Made by a program: the position numbers and the translations under genes | In this document: piece after piece, positions 29,551 to 41,589 of the stretch | How positions within the stretch are numbered: position 1 is the first letter of the stretch | Layout: each line of letters begins with the position of its first letter | Source of the DNA: Anthracocystis setariae | Lineage: Eukaryota; Basidiomycota; Ustilaginomycetes; Ustilaginales; Ustilaginaceae | Direction: 5' to 3' | Assembly (NCBI GenBank): GCA_928724745.1 | Contig: CAKMXJ010000010.1 | Coordinates: 186,001-250,000 of the forward strand | DNA: 64,000 bases | Notes under the pieces: generated by a model | What the model saw: the letters and a program-made list of their open reading frames with translations, nothing else | The model's database searches: none | What the model was told of the DNA's origin: nothing

Positions 29551-32500
29551 GTTGTGAATGAAAGACTGCATGGTTGGCCAATTAGGTTCGCTGCGTGTGT
29601 TCCAACGCTGCTGCCCCGTACGACTGTTGGTTGTCTTAAGCAGCTAGGCAAGTGTAGTAGAACCGGTGTGGACATTGTGTTATGCCAGTTATCTGGCAAG
29701 GAAAGGGGGAGGGAAAGAGAAGAGTTCGCCGCGGGCAAAGCAGCTTCACGGCAACCAGCTGTCTCGGGCAACAAAAACAAAGCTTGCCGCCTCGTGGCAG
29801 CTGCGCGCAGACTCGAGATTTAACCGGTAAGTCATCTCACCTTGATCGATTCGACTGATCTGCCTCATTCACAGGTACGGCGAAGCTATCGATCTGCTCC
29901 AAGGATGTTCTGACGCTGTAGCAAGATCGTATTCTTAGCCCACCTACGTCGGTAAAAGGAGAAGGGAGGTTTCGGAAGTCGGGCTCGAGGCGTGGGAAGC
30001 AATCTGCTAAGAGGGTTGATATGGAATTCAGGCTCCGATCTGCTTGTGTCGTCGTGCATTCACAGTCGCGAGTCGGCAGCTTCTCGTTGCGCCGTTGCCA
30101 TGTGCCATCCAGCCGGTGTTCCAACTTGACGCAGCCGCTGGGTGTTTTTTCTTGCCTTCCTCTCTCGACGTGGGTGCCGACACATTCGATCGCACTTTGC
30201 TACCTCTGTGGCTCTGCTTTGATCGACACGGAGCAAATTTTGGCGAGGCCTTGAAAGTCGAAGCAAGGGAGATGGAGAGGGAAAGTTGATTCGGCGAACT
30301 AAAAAAGATGAAAAAATCGAGTAGCCGGGGCGGGTGGCGCATTGCTTGTACGCCGACATCCTGTTCTTGTGCTCCTGCGCCTGGGCAAACATACAGTACG
30401 CACACGAATTTCAGCGAGTGTGACGAACAAAGCAGAGGAAATCTATCAGTTCGAGCTGATGCTCGGCTACTCTTAGGCGATGCACATCTCGAAAGCATCC
30501 TGTAACTACCAAAGTAGAAGCCTGCACGCGACAAAGGCAAGCTTTCCATCATCGATCGTGAGGGAACCATCGAGCCCTACTGCCAATTGCTTCGGTAGAA
30601 TCTGCTCGCGCTGTCACCACGTTCGACAAAATTTGGTCCGCTTAACCATCGTGCCAAGATCATGCCTCTCTCGTCATCACATCATTAGATCACATCGTTG
30701 GTTCATCGATATTGTGCATCTTGTGCGGGAGCATCATCCTTCTGTCACCAAGATCCGAAATGACAACACATTGGTCGCATTCCTAAACAACCGCTTCCCA
30801 CCAAAGCCTCCACCGTGCACCTTTCAACCACTTCATTTGGCAGTGCAGCTTCTGCGAAGCCAAGTCAACAAAGCCATGGTTGCGTCAGGGGCTCGACCGG
30901 GGTAAAGTGCATCTTCATCGTACAATAATACTGAAAGATGCGCACACATCGTGAGAGGATTTACCAACCGATTTATTAATACCAGCCTGATAATCGCCTC
31001 GGAGTTCGACGCTTGAACCTCATGCCGGTGCATCGCACTCATCCCACACTCTCACCGTATCAACATATTGTGGGTAAAGTGTCAACGTGTGGATACACGA
31101 GAGACCGCAATATTGATGGTGGCGGTGAGGTGGACTGGGATACTGATCAAAGGCCTCGGGCTGGCGGCGAGCTGATAGCACCGCCCATCGGTCAACTGGA
31201 ATAGAGTGAACCCACTCTGGGGAAACGAAGCTTCTCTTTTTGACCATCTCGGGAACCCTAGCTGTGTGTTGCTGGTTCCAGGTTGCTACGCGCACGCTCG
31301 AACCGACGGAAGCCGGAATCGCTTCTAGCTTCGAACAGCGCAACCGTGAGGGTCAGCAAGATTGCAAGCCAGTTCGGCAGCTCTCTCTGGTGTCATGTGC
31401 ACTAAACATACTGTATGTCCTTCTCAACGGGCCCTCATGCTGTGTTCATCACTTGCGACACTGATATGAAAATTACATAGGCTTGAGTTGTTGCGTTGCT
31501 TGCTAGGTGGGCTCGGATCGTAGCGGTACATAGAAGTTAAGTAGCCGAACAGGCGATCACAGCCCAATCGACACAGACACAGGTATCCCATTCGCATGAG
31601 TTCGTATCACTGTGGCGACACTTTCGTTTGGGAGTCAATGAACGTGCAGATGGGTGGTACTATTCAGCTCAAAGGCGGCTCTCAAAGATCGCAATGACTA
31701 TCAGATAGCAATAATGCTGAAAACGCTGCCACGGTAGAAACGCCTGTTGGTGGCATCGTCCGATGCCTTGATGCCAATATAATCTTGCCAACTTCTTGGC
31801 CATGAAAGGGGATTTGTCACCCCACACGCCATGGAGGAAGGGTGTCAGACATGCGATTGCTTGTAGAAATCGAAAGCACCCCCATCATCATCCATGCTCG
31901 AAATCAATCTCGCTTCGAGGCATGCCGGAAGTCGTCCCCTTTGTGGGTGGCAGCGGAACCTGTGTCGGAATGCGAAAATCCATGTCTGGTCGTCTGGGGC
32001 ATAGATGCATTACAAGACTAGCGGTGCGGGAGAGGGGCGGTACTGCACTGCATTGTCCTGCGATCGCCGCGTGACATTGCACAGAAGCACAGGCAAGCGA
32101 TGGTCTCGCAATGATCCTTCGATGCTGCTCAACCGCCTCGAAAGCTGAAATGGACAAAGAAATCAGCGGTTGCTGGATGCTCCAAGGCATGCTGCCACAT
32201 AAATCAGTGTCGCCGCACAAAGCCAGAGAGAGAGGGAGAGGGAGAGAGGTTCAGGGGACCTCAAGGCTGGTTCCCATTTGAAATGGCGAGTTACATTGAA
32301 CGAAAGACGTTTGTATTGGAAAAGGCCTGAAACTGTACTACTGTACTCTGTAGGTGATTGAGAGGCTTTTGCACTGTCTGTACTTCAGGAACCGCAGCTG
32401 ATACTTCTGTCTCTCAAGCACAGAGAGTGGCTCACTGCTTACCTACTGTACTCCACCGCTCAGATGCGCTCTTTCTTTTTCCTCTTTCTCCTCCTCTTCC

Positions 32501-33465
32501 GATGCTATTTGCAGAGCAAGAGCAAGGTTCAGGAGCGGAGCCTCACCATAGGAACAAAGCGCCGAGTGAACTTGCTATAGACACTCTGCTGTGTCTCTGA
32601 ACACATCAAGTCAGAGCAGCAGCGACCATTTTCCGATTCCAACATCGCTTTTGCTTGGCTATGCGTCGCTGAACTTCTGACCAGGCAAGAAGCACTTGGG
32701 GGCCTATGCCCCAGTTGGTGAGAGCAAAGGGTGCACGCAGGTGAGACAGTCCTCGCAGGCCGAAGCCTAGAGGTGCAGCGGTTGTTTGTGGGCACGGCAG
32801 CGGTTGCGGCTTCCGCCTTCCCCCCCGCCGCTTGATCTGCGGCACTTTGGCGGTCTACTTCGGCGCAAGCCTGTCTCAGTCAGGGAATTTGACGCCACTA
32901 CAAGAGCAGTCTTCTAATGTACCGGTCCTATAGCTCACCTGGCGTCGAAAAATTGCAATTAATTTCCTGAATTGAAAACGAAAACTCGCTCTGTTCAGGT
33001 GCATCCAATCACTCGACTCTTTGACCTTTGGGCTTGAAAATTTCAACAAGAAGCGAGAATTTCGAGCTTCCCCTTTTTTTTTTCTTCTCATTTTTTGGTG
33101 AAAGGGATCAGAAGAGAACAGCATCTCGAACTGTAGATGGACAGCTTCTGGCCTGTCATCGGCGATTGCGAACAAAGGAGAAAGGAGAGCAGCTCGGCAT
33201 GAAGACGTTTCAAAGCTCGAGGCAAAGCTGTGCTCAACCGACACCGCATGGCGCAGCAAAGCCCGCGTTGAGACGTAGAGCGAATGGACTGTACAGTACA
33301 GCACAGTCTGGCACAAGCACTGCATTGAGTTGGGATCGGTGAATGTAGAAACTGCTTGATGAGAGCTGCGACATATGCTCCTCATACAGCTCCAGTGGCT
33401 ACAGAAATTTCGCCAAAAGGGGGGCCAGAGCAGGGGGTAGGGGGGTAAGAACAGACGGAGGGACA

Positions 33466-33497
33466 GATGGATGGATGAATGAATGAATGAATGAATG
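33466..33497. repeat. (ATGG)n-(ATGA)n tetranucleotide repeat
   Basis: About three GATG/ATGG units pass into six ATGA/GAAT units, with no interruptions. Confidence 0.9.
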
Positions 33498-33550
33498 CGC
33501 AGCGATGCAATCGAGCTTGTCTGAGCGCAGCTTCCTGCCGCGATAGAAGC

Positions 33551-33649
33551 TACAGAGTACTGTAATGTACCGTACAGAAGCCAAGATCGAGGCAGCTGAG
33601 GGCTTGAGAAGATTGCAACCAGCCTACAGATACAGTACTGTACAGTACA
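33551..33649. repeat. Two TACTGTAC-type motif clusters
   Basis: AGAGTACTGTAATGTACCGTACAG (33553-33576 region) and ATACAGTACTGTACAGTACAT (33630-33650 region) are near-palindromic CAGTA/TACTG arrays 60 nt apart. They are representative members of the dispersed motif described in the findings. Confidence 0.8.
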
Positions 33650-34449
33650 TGAGCCATGCACCCTGTTGCACGCAAAAGTAAATAGCTGCTGTACTTTGCA
33701 CCTCTAGAATTAACGCTCAACGCTTCTGAAGCCAAAGCAGCGGCACGGCACACCTTTTCGCCTTCGCTCCATCATCTTCTTTCAGCTACCCTCAACCCCT
33801 GCAGCAACCACTCCCTCCCACCCTCCAACTTTTGTCATTCTACGTTTCGAGCTCCCCACTTTCCCCCACATTCTGTCTTCACTTGCTCATTTCCTCAACG
33901 CCACAACCACACCCGCCACTTTGCTTACCGACCACGTCTTGCTATAGCAAAGCAAGCTTGAAATTTTTGGTCACCATCTTGATCCGACATAGACATATAG
34001 AATACCTGCCCTAGAAGGCTCATTTCGGCAAAAGCGACTCGCAAGGTATCGAAGCTCAGCATCGCTTTCACGCTTTCTTCCTCCTTTGACACCACTGTCT
34101 TCTAATCAGCCTTTTTCGGAGCAAGCGTCGGAATTGCCGATCATCTTGCGCTCTACCAAACTGTCGTTTGTTGGGTCCACTTCGTAAAGATCATCGCCTT
34201 CTTTGGTACCGTCGCCTTTGCCGATTCCAAACCTGCAGGACGCTGCCACCACACAGTTCCAGTCTCCCATCTTCAGTCGAGCTAGGTCGATTCTAGCTCC
34301 CAAAAACATCGCCTTCTCCGCAGTTAGAAGGTCGTCTACGTTCCCAAGCAACCTAGACCTTCGAAGCTGGTCTTCGACTCTCACTTGCACCGCGCCTTCC
34401 ATCAGCGGTCTCTCTGCTCGCATATTCGTTCTTGTTGCTGCCGCATTTT

Positions 34450-34557
34450 ATGAACACTTGCCACTTGCTATCTTTTGGGTTCTTCTTCTTCAGCAGCTGT
34501 ATCCTTCACTTGGATCCAACCGTGCCCTCAACGTCTCAGTCCACCCTTTTACTCTAG
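34450..34557 (+). other. Upstream ORF in the leader of the Gln-rich regulator
   Basis: A 35-codon ORF (start MNTCHLLSFG) is the only ATG-initiated frame between 33659 and 35036. If the transcript begins in the pyrimidine-rich region near 33.8 kb, scanning ribosomes would meet this ORF first. That suggests translational control of the downstream gene, which is inferred. Confidence 0.45.
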
Positions 34558-35036
34558 CGTAGGTTCCTTTCTTGGCGCTTACGCATCCATACTCGCCCGA
34601 CACGATCTCCTCGCAGCAGCCACCGGCGTCCTCAGCACATCCACAGACGTTTAGCGTCTCTCAACCATCAACTAGCCACGCTCAGTTCCCAGGCTGTACC
34701 TCTAGTCAGCTTCCATCTGTCTTCGAGGAGACAAACCCGCTCCACCCGCCTGTGTCGTCGAGCACCTGTCCCGACCGGACCATCGATTCGACGATCGTTT
34801 CTCCCCAGCTCTTGGATCAAAGCTTTCCGCTCCACCAGCTTCGTCGACGCTTCACCGATTCGGACGCTAGCCCCTTGGCCCGTTCTTCACCTCGACTCAG
34901 CTTTGGTGCTGTACATACTCCCGAGGCATTTCAACCCAGCTACAACCACTTCACCTTTTCTAGCCTTGTCATTCCTGACCACGACAACGTGCGAAGGCGA
35001 CCTAGATCGCCTGCCGCGTTGAACCTGTTGCCCAAC

Positions 35037-38000
35037 ATGAACGTCACCCAGGCGCAGGCGCAACAAATTCATCCCCCAGGTTTTGATGCCAACTTCAATG
35101 CTGATATGCACCAACAGCAGCACCACTTTCAACAACAGCAACAAGAGCACCAGTCGCAACAGGAACACATGCTGCGGCAGCATTCTCATTCTGCGCTTGC
35201 TTCGCCGATGACGTCTCAGCCCACCTCTGCAGACCCATCCGGCCACTTTCCCCAAGATCTACAGCAACAATCTGATGCATCCTTGCAGCAGAGCATGCAG
35301 CACAATGACATGCAACAACAGCACAATTCAGCCTCTGATGCCATCATTTCGTCGCAGCAGCCACCCACGCCAACAACAGCACAGTCGACTAGGTCCCAGA
35401 ACCAGTCTGAGCAATCGTATTCGACCTTGGCCTCGCCTATGCAGCAGCAGGGATCCGCACAGCAGCAGATGCAAGCGTCTCAACAGTCGATGCAACCTAT
35501 GCAGCTCGATGCACAGCAGCACGCTCAGCAGTCCAGTCAGCCGCAGCAGCATCCAGAGCATCAGCAGCGGCAATTCGGCGAGCAGCACGCTCAGCAAGCA
35601 GAGTCGCAACCAGCGCCAACGCAGAATCAGACCATGCCCATGCATCTGGCGCAGCCAGCCCATGCAGTCCACCTCCAAGCCATGTCGCAAGCTTCCCCCG
35701 CTGGTCCCGCACCTCCTGCTTTGTCGAATGATTCCGCTGCGACAGGACAGAGGCCTTCTCTGTCAGCACATCACCGCTCTCTGTCTCTAGGCTTACATCT
35801 GCAATCGCTGTCGTCTCAGCCCATACCCCCGCAGTCCATGGCCGCATCGGCCAACAGCCTCCAATCCTTTGGATGGCCCGCTGCTCCCTCGCAGAATGAG
35901 ATGCTTATGTCGGCCGCGCCCATTCAAACTCCCGAGCGCTTTGGTCATCAGCGAGCGGCCTCTCACAATATGGGACCCAGTCAAGGCATGGCAGCGCAGA
36001 TGCTCGGTATGAACATGCAGGCCCTTCCTTCGGCTCAGATGGACATGGCTCAAGCACACGCACACGCACACGCTCACGCCCAGGCTCAGGCTCAGGCCCA
36101 GGCACAAGCACAAGCGCAGATGCAGGCTCATGCCCAGCTCCAAGCCCAGGCGCAAGCGCAAGCGCAGGCACAAGCACAAGCCCAGTTGCAAGCGCAAGCA
36201 CAAGCCCAGGCTCGAGCACAGGCACAGGCTCAAGCACAGCTTCAGGCCCAGGCTCAGCTTCAGGCCCAGGCTCAGCAGGCTCAGGCTGAAGCTCAGGCTG
36301 CCGCTCTCCGTGCTGCGTCCGCATCCACTCAGCGGCCTTCTTCCGAGCACGCAGATTTGATGAACCAGATTGCAAAGCTACTGGATGACGTCGTCCTGCA
36401 AGCCAACACTGCTCGAGACTCCTTCCACAATGGCAATGGACAGCTAAGCAATCGTTGTCTCGGCGACCTACAAAAGGATCTGCAACACATTCAGCAGCTC
36501 GCACACCAAAAGTTCGCCCCTCCTGTGCCAGCCCCTGTCCCTGCCATGGCGCCCAGCCTGCAGTCCACCCAGTCATTCGTCGATACTTCGTTCTCTGCAC
36601 AGCCCATGCAAACACCTCACACTCAACAGCAGCCTAATCAGCACGGACTCGGCCCTTCTTTAGCTCTGGAACAAGCACCGCAACAGCACCACCAACAGCA
36701 GTCTCAACATCAGCAAGACCTGCAGCCGCACGGTAACCTCACGCTCAGCCAAATGCAAGCTCCTGCTGCTCAGCAACAACAACAACAGTCGCACATGAGC
36801 GGCAGCGAAGCCATCGCAAGCGGCCAAGTGAGTCCTACGGCACGCAAGCGACCCGTACAATCTGATAGCGACCTCGCGGAACAGCCTTTCAAAACTCAGC
36901 GCTCTGAGGCTGCAACGCCGCTTCAGCTTCCATCAGCTCCGCCATCAGCGCCTCCCACAATGGCAGGCTCCGCTACGGCCATGTCACATGTGCAGGCGCT
37001 TTTGCCTTCTCAAGGTGCAGCTCCAAACGGATCATCGCACACCTTACTTGGTCAGGCCACCACGTCGCTGCCTCCTGGATCGCAGTCGCTCAACGCTTCG
37101 CCCACGACGCCTCAGACTCCTTTCGAGTTCCCCGCGCAGGGGCAGGGTCTCGCTGGCGCAATGAATGGCAACGTCGTGGCGCAGTCGATGCCATCGAGTC
37201 CTGCTGTCCGAAATCACAGCCATGCTCGCGGCAGCTCCCTGCACGATGCCATGACTATGACGCCTCAGACTAGTCAGAAACAGCAACTGGGCGGCCCCGA
37301 AGCTGCCACCAGCGGTGATCGTAGCCAGAAGATCGCTCGGAGCGCTTTGCAGATGTCGGCCATCTCGAGCAATCACACTGCGAACTATTCGGCAATTGAC
37401 TCAGGCCCCTCATCGCCTGATGAGTCGTTCAGCAATGGTGAAAGCGGCGACGAGGCTAACTCGATCGGCGAGGCTGGCCAACGCCATCTCACCAAACATC
37501 GTCGTCACAGAAGCAGCGGCTTCTTCTCAAGCGGGGCTTCGTTCGACTTTGTCGGCGCTGAAGAAAATGGTGGGGCAGACCCAGTGATGGCGAACGCAGA
37601 CAAGAACGGGCCAGGTGCGGCTCTTTCTCCCGAGCTTCGCAACAAGCTCGAATCTATCTTCCAGAGCTTCCTCACCGCCGTGTGCTCCGACCTCGAGATC
37701 ACGGATGATCGCGGCGAGCTTCTGCACCAGACGCTGATGCCTAAGAAGATGGCGAAGCTGGACGAGTCTCCCGATTTCCGACCGTTCAAGTTCCGCATCC
37801 AGGCCTTCACCAACGCGTTCCAGGCGGAAGTGTATCGAAGTGGTATCAGTGAGGCCGAGTGCTCGATCAAGAGGATCAAACAATTCCTGTGGACCCAGCC
37901 TTACATTTCTCGATTCAACGAGGACGGCAAGAAGGCCAAATCCAAGGGCAACCACATTTGGATCGTAGAGGCCAAGAAAAAACCCGAAGGCGGGTGGGAG

Positions 38001-39317
38001 TTCCGTGAATTCACCCGCAAGATTGCTGGAGCGCCCGAAAAGATTGCCTATGTCGGCCTGAAGTGGACCTGGAATCTCAAGGTTTGGGACCCTCAAGCGT
38101 CATCGACGAGCATCAAGGCTGTCTTCTCGTGCAACAAGATGCCCTCATGGATCCAATACGACGAGAAGGACCGAGCGCTCTCGGGCACCCCAACTGCCGG
38201 CAGTGAGAGTGGCGAAGTGAGCGTCACCGCACACTACGTGCATGGTGGGCAATTGCACCAATTGCAGCACTCCTTCTACCTGCAGGTAGCTTCACTTGCC
38301 GCTGATGATTTGCAAGTCAACGATGCTGGACCCTCCGCTAGCACCGGCGCTCTTGCGTCCGAGCTTTCGGCAGGCATCGGTTCTGCGCAGCCCAGCCACG
38401 TGGAGCCTGTACCGAACGCTCTCATGCCGCCAGCTCCAGTCGTGCCTAGCATGCCGCCGCATGCTATGCAGCAGGCTTTGCCTCCACCTGGTCTCGCCTT
38501 CATCAACGGTCAGCCTCCAGCCAACTTTGGCAGCGAGTCAATCAACCATCAGATTGTCGAGCCGTCCAAGGTCCCCGCGGTGCTGAACGCCATCTCCTTC
38601 CCCTTCACGCCGCCTGTCCATGCTGATGCTCGTCCTCCGTTCTTCCACCATCTGAGCAACGAGGCAGCTATGCTGACGCCTCAGCTTTCGGATGTACCCG
38701 GTGCCGGCCCCGACGCGACTAGATCCGGTTCGCAAATGTCGTCTGCTATGGCGTCGCCGATGCCTCCGCAGATGAACCACAGTCCATTCCACAACGCACA
38801 TGCCAATCAGCTTGGCGGTGGCCAGCCTTTGCAAGCGCCGCTGTCTTCGCAAGTGCTTCAGCAGCAGCTTCAGTCGGGTGTGGCGCTTCCACCGCAATCG
38901 GCGCCTCTGGTGGCATCGCAGCCTGAGGTCCAGCACCAAATGCCGAATGGCAAGGCGTCGAGCGAGGAGGTGCAGGTGCATCAGGTGCGAAGCATGATCG
39001 AGAGGAAACAGCAGGCCCAAGCCGCCAACTTTATGCTGTCGATTCCGTCTCGTAAAGCCGCCATCGCAGCCGAAGGATCGCATCCGGCGTCGGGTCAGAA
39101 CACGCCAATGTCGTCGATGCCCGCGGACATGGCTGCACAGTTGCCTGCCTTGAGCTCGCTTCCGCAGAATGAGCCGCTTGCCGGCAGCATGGCGCGCAAC
39201 GAATCTCCGTTGTCGCCGGGTCTGAACGTCGGCTTCGATGCACTTGGAGATGCAGGATTGCAGCTCGGGCTCAGGTCAGACCTTCAAAGTGTCAATCCGC
39301 ACGGAGCCAATGCATGA
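35037..39317 (+). CDS. Gln-rich putative transcription regulator with Ala-Gln repeat
   Basis: A 1426-residue protein from the first in-frame ATG ([15 protein letters not shown]). The frame is open for 155 further codons upstream to 34572 with protein-like sequence but no ATG, so the true N-terminus may lie upstream through a non-AUG start or a missed exon. The first 480 residues are Gln-rich with an Ala-Gln/Ala-His array (about 338-422). Residues 840-1090 form the only ordered part: an acidic helical segment ([31 protein letters not shown]), a charged alpha/beta block ([20 protein letters not shown]... [19 protein letters not shown]), then a likely Ig-like beta-sandwich with [17 protein letters not shown]. 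The C-terminus is again Gln/Pro-rich. Polyglutamine composition suggests a nuclear coactivator or adaptor. I cannot name the family, and no DNA-binding domain is visible. Confidence 0.75.
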   Translation: MNVTQAQAQQIHPPGFDANFNADMHQQQHHFQQQQQEHQSQQEHMLRQHSHSALASPMTSQPTSADPSGHFPQDLQQQSDASLQQSMQHNDMQQQHNSASDAIISSQQPPTPTTAQSTRSQNQSEQSYSTLASPMQQQGSAQQQMQASQQSMQPMQLDAQQHAQQSSQPQQHPEHQQRQFGEQHAQQAESQPAPTQNQTMPMHLAQPAHAVHLQAMSQASPAGPAPPALSNDSAATGQRPSLSAHHRSLSLGLHLQSLSSQPIPPQSMAASANSLQSFGWPAAPSQNEMLMSAAPIQTPERFGHQRAASHNMGPSQGMAAQMLGMNMQALPSAQMDMAQAHAHAHAHAQAQAQAQAQAQAQMQAHAQLQAQAQAQAQAQAQAQLQAQAQAQARAQAQAQAQLQAQAQLQAQAQQAQAEAQAAALRAASASTQRPSSEHADLMNQIAKLLDDVVLQANTARDSFHNGNGQLSNRCLGDLQKDLQHIQQLAHQKFAPPVPAPVPAMAPSLQSTQSFVDTSFSAQPMQTPHTQQQPNQHGLGPSLALEQAPQQHHQQQSQHQQDLQPHGNLTLSQMQAPAAQQQQQQSHMSGSEAIASGQVSPTARKRPVQSDSDLAEQPFKTQRSEAATPLQLPSAPPSAPPTMAGSATAMSHVQALLPSQGAAPNGSSHTLLGQATTSLPPGSQSLNASPTTPQTPFEFPAQGQGLAGAMNGNVVAQSMPSSPAVRNHSHARGSSLHDAMTMTPQTSQKQQLGGPEAATSGDRSQKIARSALQMSAISSNHTANYSAIDSGPSSPDESFSNGESGDEANSIGEAGQRHLTKHRRHRSSGFFSSGASFDFVGAEENGGADPVMANADKNGPGAALSPELRNKLESIFQSFLTAVCSDLEITDDRGELLHQTLMPKKMAKLDESPDFRPFKFRIQAFTNAFQAEVYRSGISEAECSIKRIKQFLWTQPYISRFNEDGKKAKSKGNHIWIVEAKKKPEGGWEFREFTRKIAGAPEKIAYVGLKWTWNLKVWDPQASSTSIKAVFSCNKMPSWIQYDEKDRALSGTPTAGSESGEVSVTAHYVHGGQLHQLQHSFYLQVASLAADDLQVNDAGPSASTGALASELSAGIGSAQPSHVEPVPNALMPPAPVVPSMPPHAMQQALPPPGLAFINGQPPANFGSESINHQIVEPSKVPAVLNAISFPFTPPVHADARPPFFHHLSNEAAMLTPQLSDVPGAGPDATRSGSQMSSAMASPMPPQMNHSPFHNAHANQLGGGQPLQAPLSSQVLQQQLQSGVALPPQSAPLVASQPEVQHQMPNGKASSEEVQVHQVRSMIERKQQAQAANFMLSIPSRKAAIAAEGSHPASGQNTPMSSMPADMAAQLPALSSLPQNEPLAGSMARNESPLSPGLNVGFDALGDAGLQLGLRSDLQSVNPHGANA
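36048..36302 (+). repeat. In-frame GCN-CAR hexanucleotide repeat (Ala-Gln tract)
   Basis: About 85 codons are built almost entirely of alternating Ala and Gln/His codons, with synonymous variation (GCT/GCC/GCA, CAG/CAA). The array starts as (Ala-His)n and becomes (Ala-Gln)n with Leu, Met and Arg interruptions. Hexanucleotide slippage keeps the frame, so length variation between strains is expected. Confidence 0.95.
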
Positions 39318-40330
39318 AACAACATATCATCTTGACCATGCCACAACCTTCGCCATAGACGCGACATTCCTGGTCGCCCTTTGCGGTCGCAAATTCGCTG
39401 TATTCTCTCGGTTCTCGTCGCCTTGTTGCAACATTGTTGAGCTAGCTAGCTAGCTAGCTGGCTTCGGTCTAGCAGCGAAATCCCTTACAGCCCTTCAATC
39501 CATCTTGCCATCCGGAACTCTCTCGCCATTGCTTGTCCCCAGTCATCTTTGTATCCCGTCTGCGTACGTTCATGGGCTTAATCTGTTTTCACTTTGTCTT
39601 AGTAGATGTCACGGACGGCTCCAATCGCCAACTTTTCCTTCGTCAAAAAGGCTTATAAAATGTGAAAAATCGATGGTTGTCGGATTGTGGTGTTGATTCG
39701 CACGAGAAAGCGGCGGATCCTCCACTCGAGAGGAATTGTAGACGGAAGAATTCAACTCGAGTAAAATACTACTTTATGAAATACAGGCAGGGCCAAGTGA
39801 TGGCGGGCTGCTTTCGATGGGCGATCTTGGCAGAAACGGAGATCGGAAACGGTGCAACAAGGTGGAAAGCCGGATTCTTTTTGCGCGTGGTTGACTCTGT
39901 CGCTTTTCGATGCTGCTAGACGCTGGATCGGCTGTATAGCGGGCTGCTCCTAATGCAGTGGTCGTGAGTGAGTGCGGTGTGTTTAGAGAACAACAAGATG
40001 TGCACTCTACTTGTGACTACAGCCGGTGAAGGTGTGGAATGGAAATGGGCGAGGGCGAAGTAGAGTTGACGGAAGCGGAAAAAAAAAGGCGATGGACGGT
40101 GCGTCAGTGTGCTGCTGAGAAGAAGATCGTCATTTGACAATTGGAAAATTGGCGCTGGTGTGTGCGGGAGAGCGAGCGACTGAAGTGAAAGAGTGGATGA
40201 GTGACCGGTGGGTGCCGAGTAGCGTTTGCATCCATCCTTCTCCACAAGCTCGCTCGCTCGCTTGCTTCTTCTTTTCTTCCCTCCTCACCTTCACATCCAA
40301 CCAGTTGCTGCTCTCAGTTGTGTTACAAAA
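39318..40330. other. Intergenic region upstream of adenylate kinase
   Basis: A 1-kb gap between two genes on the same strand. It contains a GCTA repeat (39441-39460) close after the regulator gene, an A-rich TTATAAAATG at about 39653, and GCTCGCTCGCTTGC repeats at 40250-40267 just upstream of the adenylate kinase start. No gene is seen. Confidence 0.55.
39441..39460. repeat. (GCTA)n tetranucleotide repeat
   Basis: Five uninterrupted GCTA units, palindromic, in the 3' flank of the Gln-rich regulator gene. Confidence 0.9.
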
Positions 40331-41319
<989 letters not shown>

Positions 41320-41589
41320 AAACAAAAACGAAAACCAAACACTCATGCTTAGATAACAGCCAATCCACCAGTCGAGCCCCCCCCCCCTCCCCCCACCCCC
41401 TCGCACACCGACTCCCCACCCCCTGTACCACACTAATCCCCCAAAACAACCCTATGAAACCATGCATAAATCCCTCCCAATCGTTTCTCCTCACCACACA
41501 GTCTGAACCGGGGACCAACACGTGCAAGTGACCAAAATCGCACATTTGCAAAGCGCCATCGCGATAGGAATACAAAGCTGCGCTTAAAA

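Larger units (their letters stand above)
28914..34571. other. Long gene-free tract rich in simple repeats
   Basis: The largest gap inside the window, about 5.7 kb. No open frame has coding character: the largest (261 codons, minus, 32876-33661) starts at GTG and runs through repeats. It contains TTTTC repeats (29517-29550), GAGAGG repeats (32227-32248), ATGG/ATGA tetranucleotides (33466-33497) and five clusters of the TACTGTAC-type motif (29301, 32332, 33287, 33551, 33631). The right end (from about 33.7 kb) is pyrimidine-rich and is probably the leader of the next gene. Confidence 0.6.

Noticed and set aside
32876..33661. 261-codon minus-strand open frame in the large gene-free tract
   Set aside because: It begins at GTG, runs through TACTGTAC and ATGA repeats, is Ser/His/Cys-rich without pattern, and no partner exon is visible.
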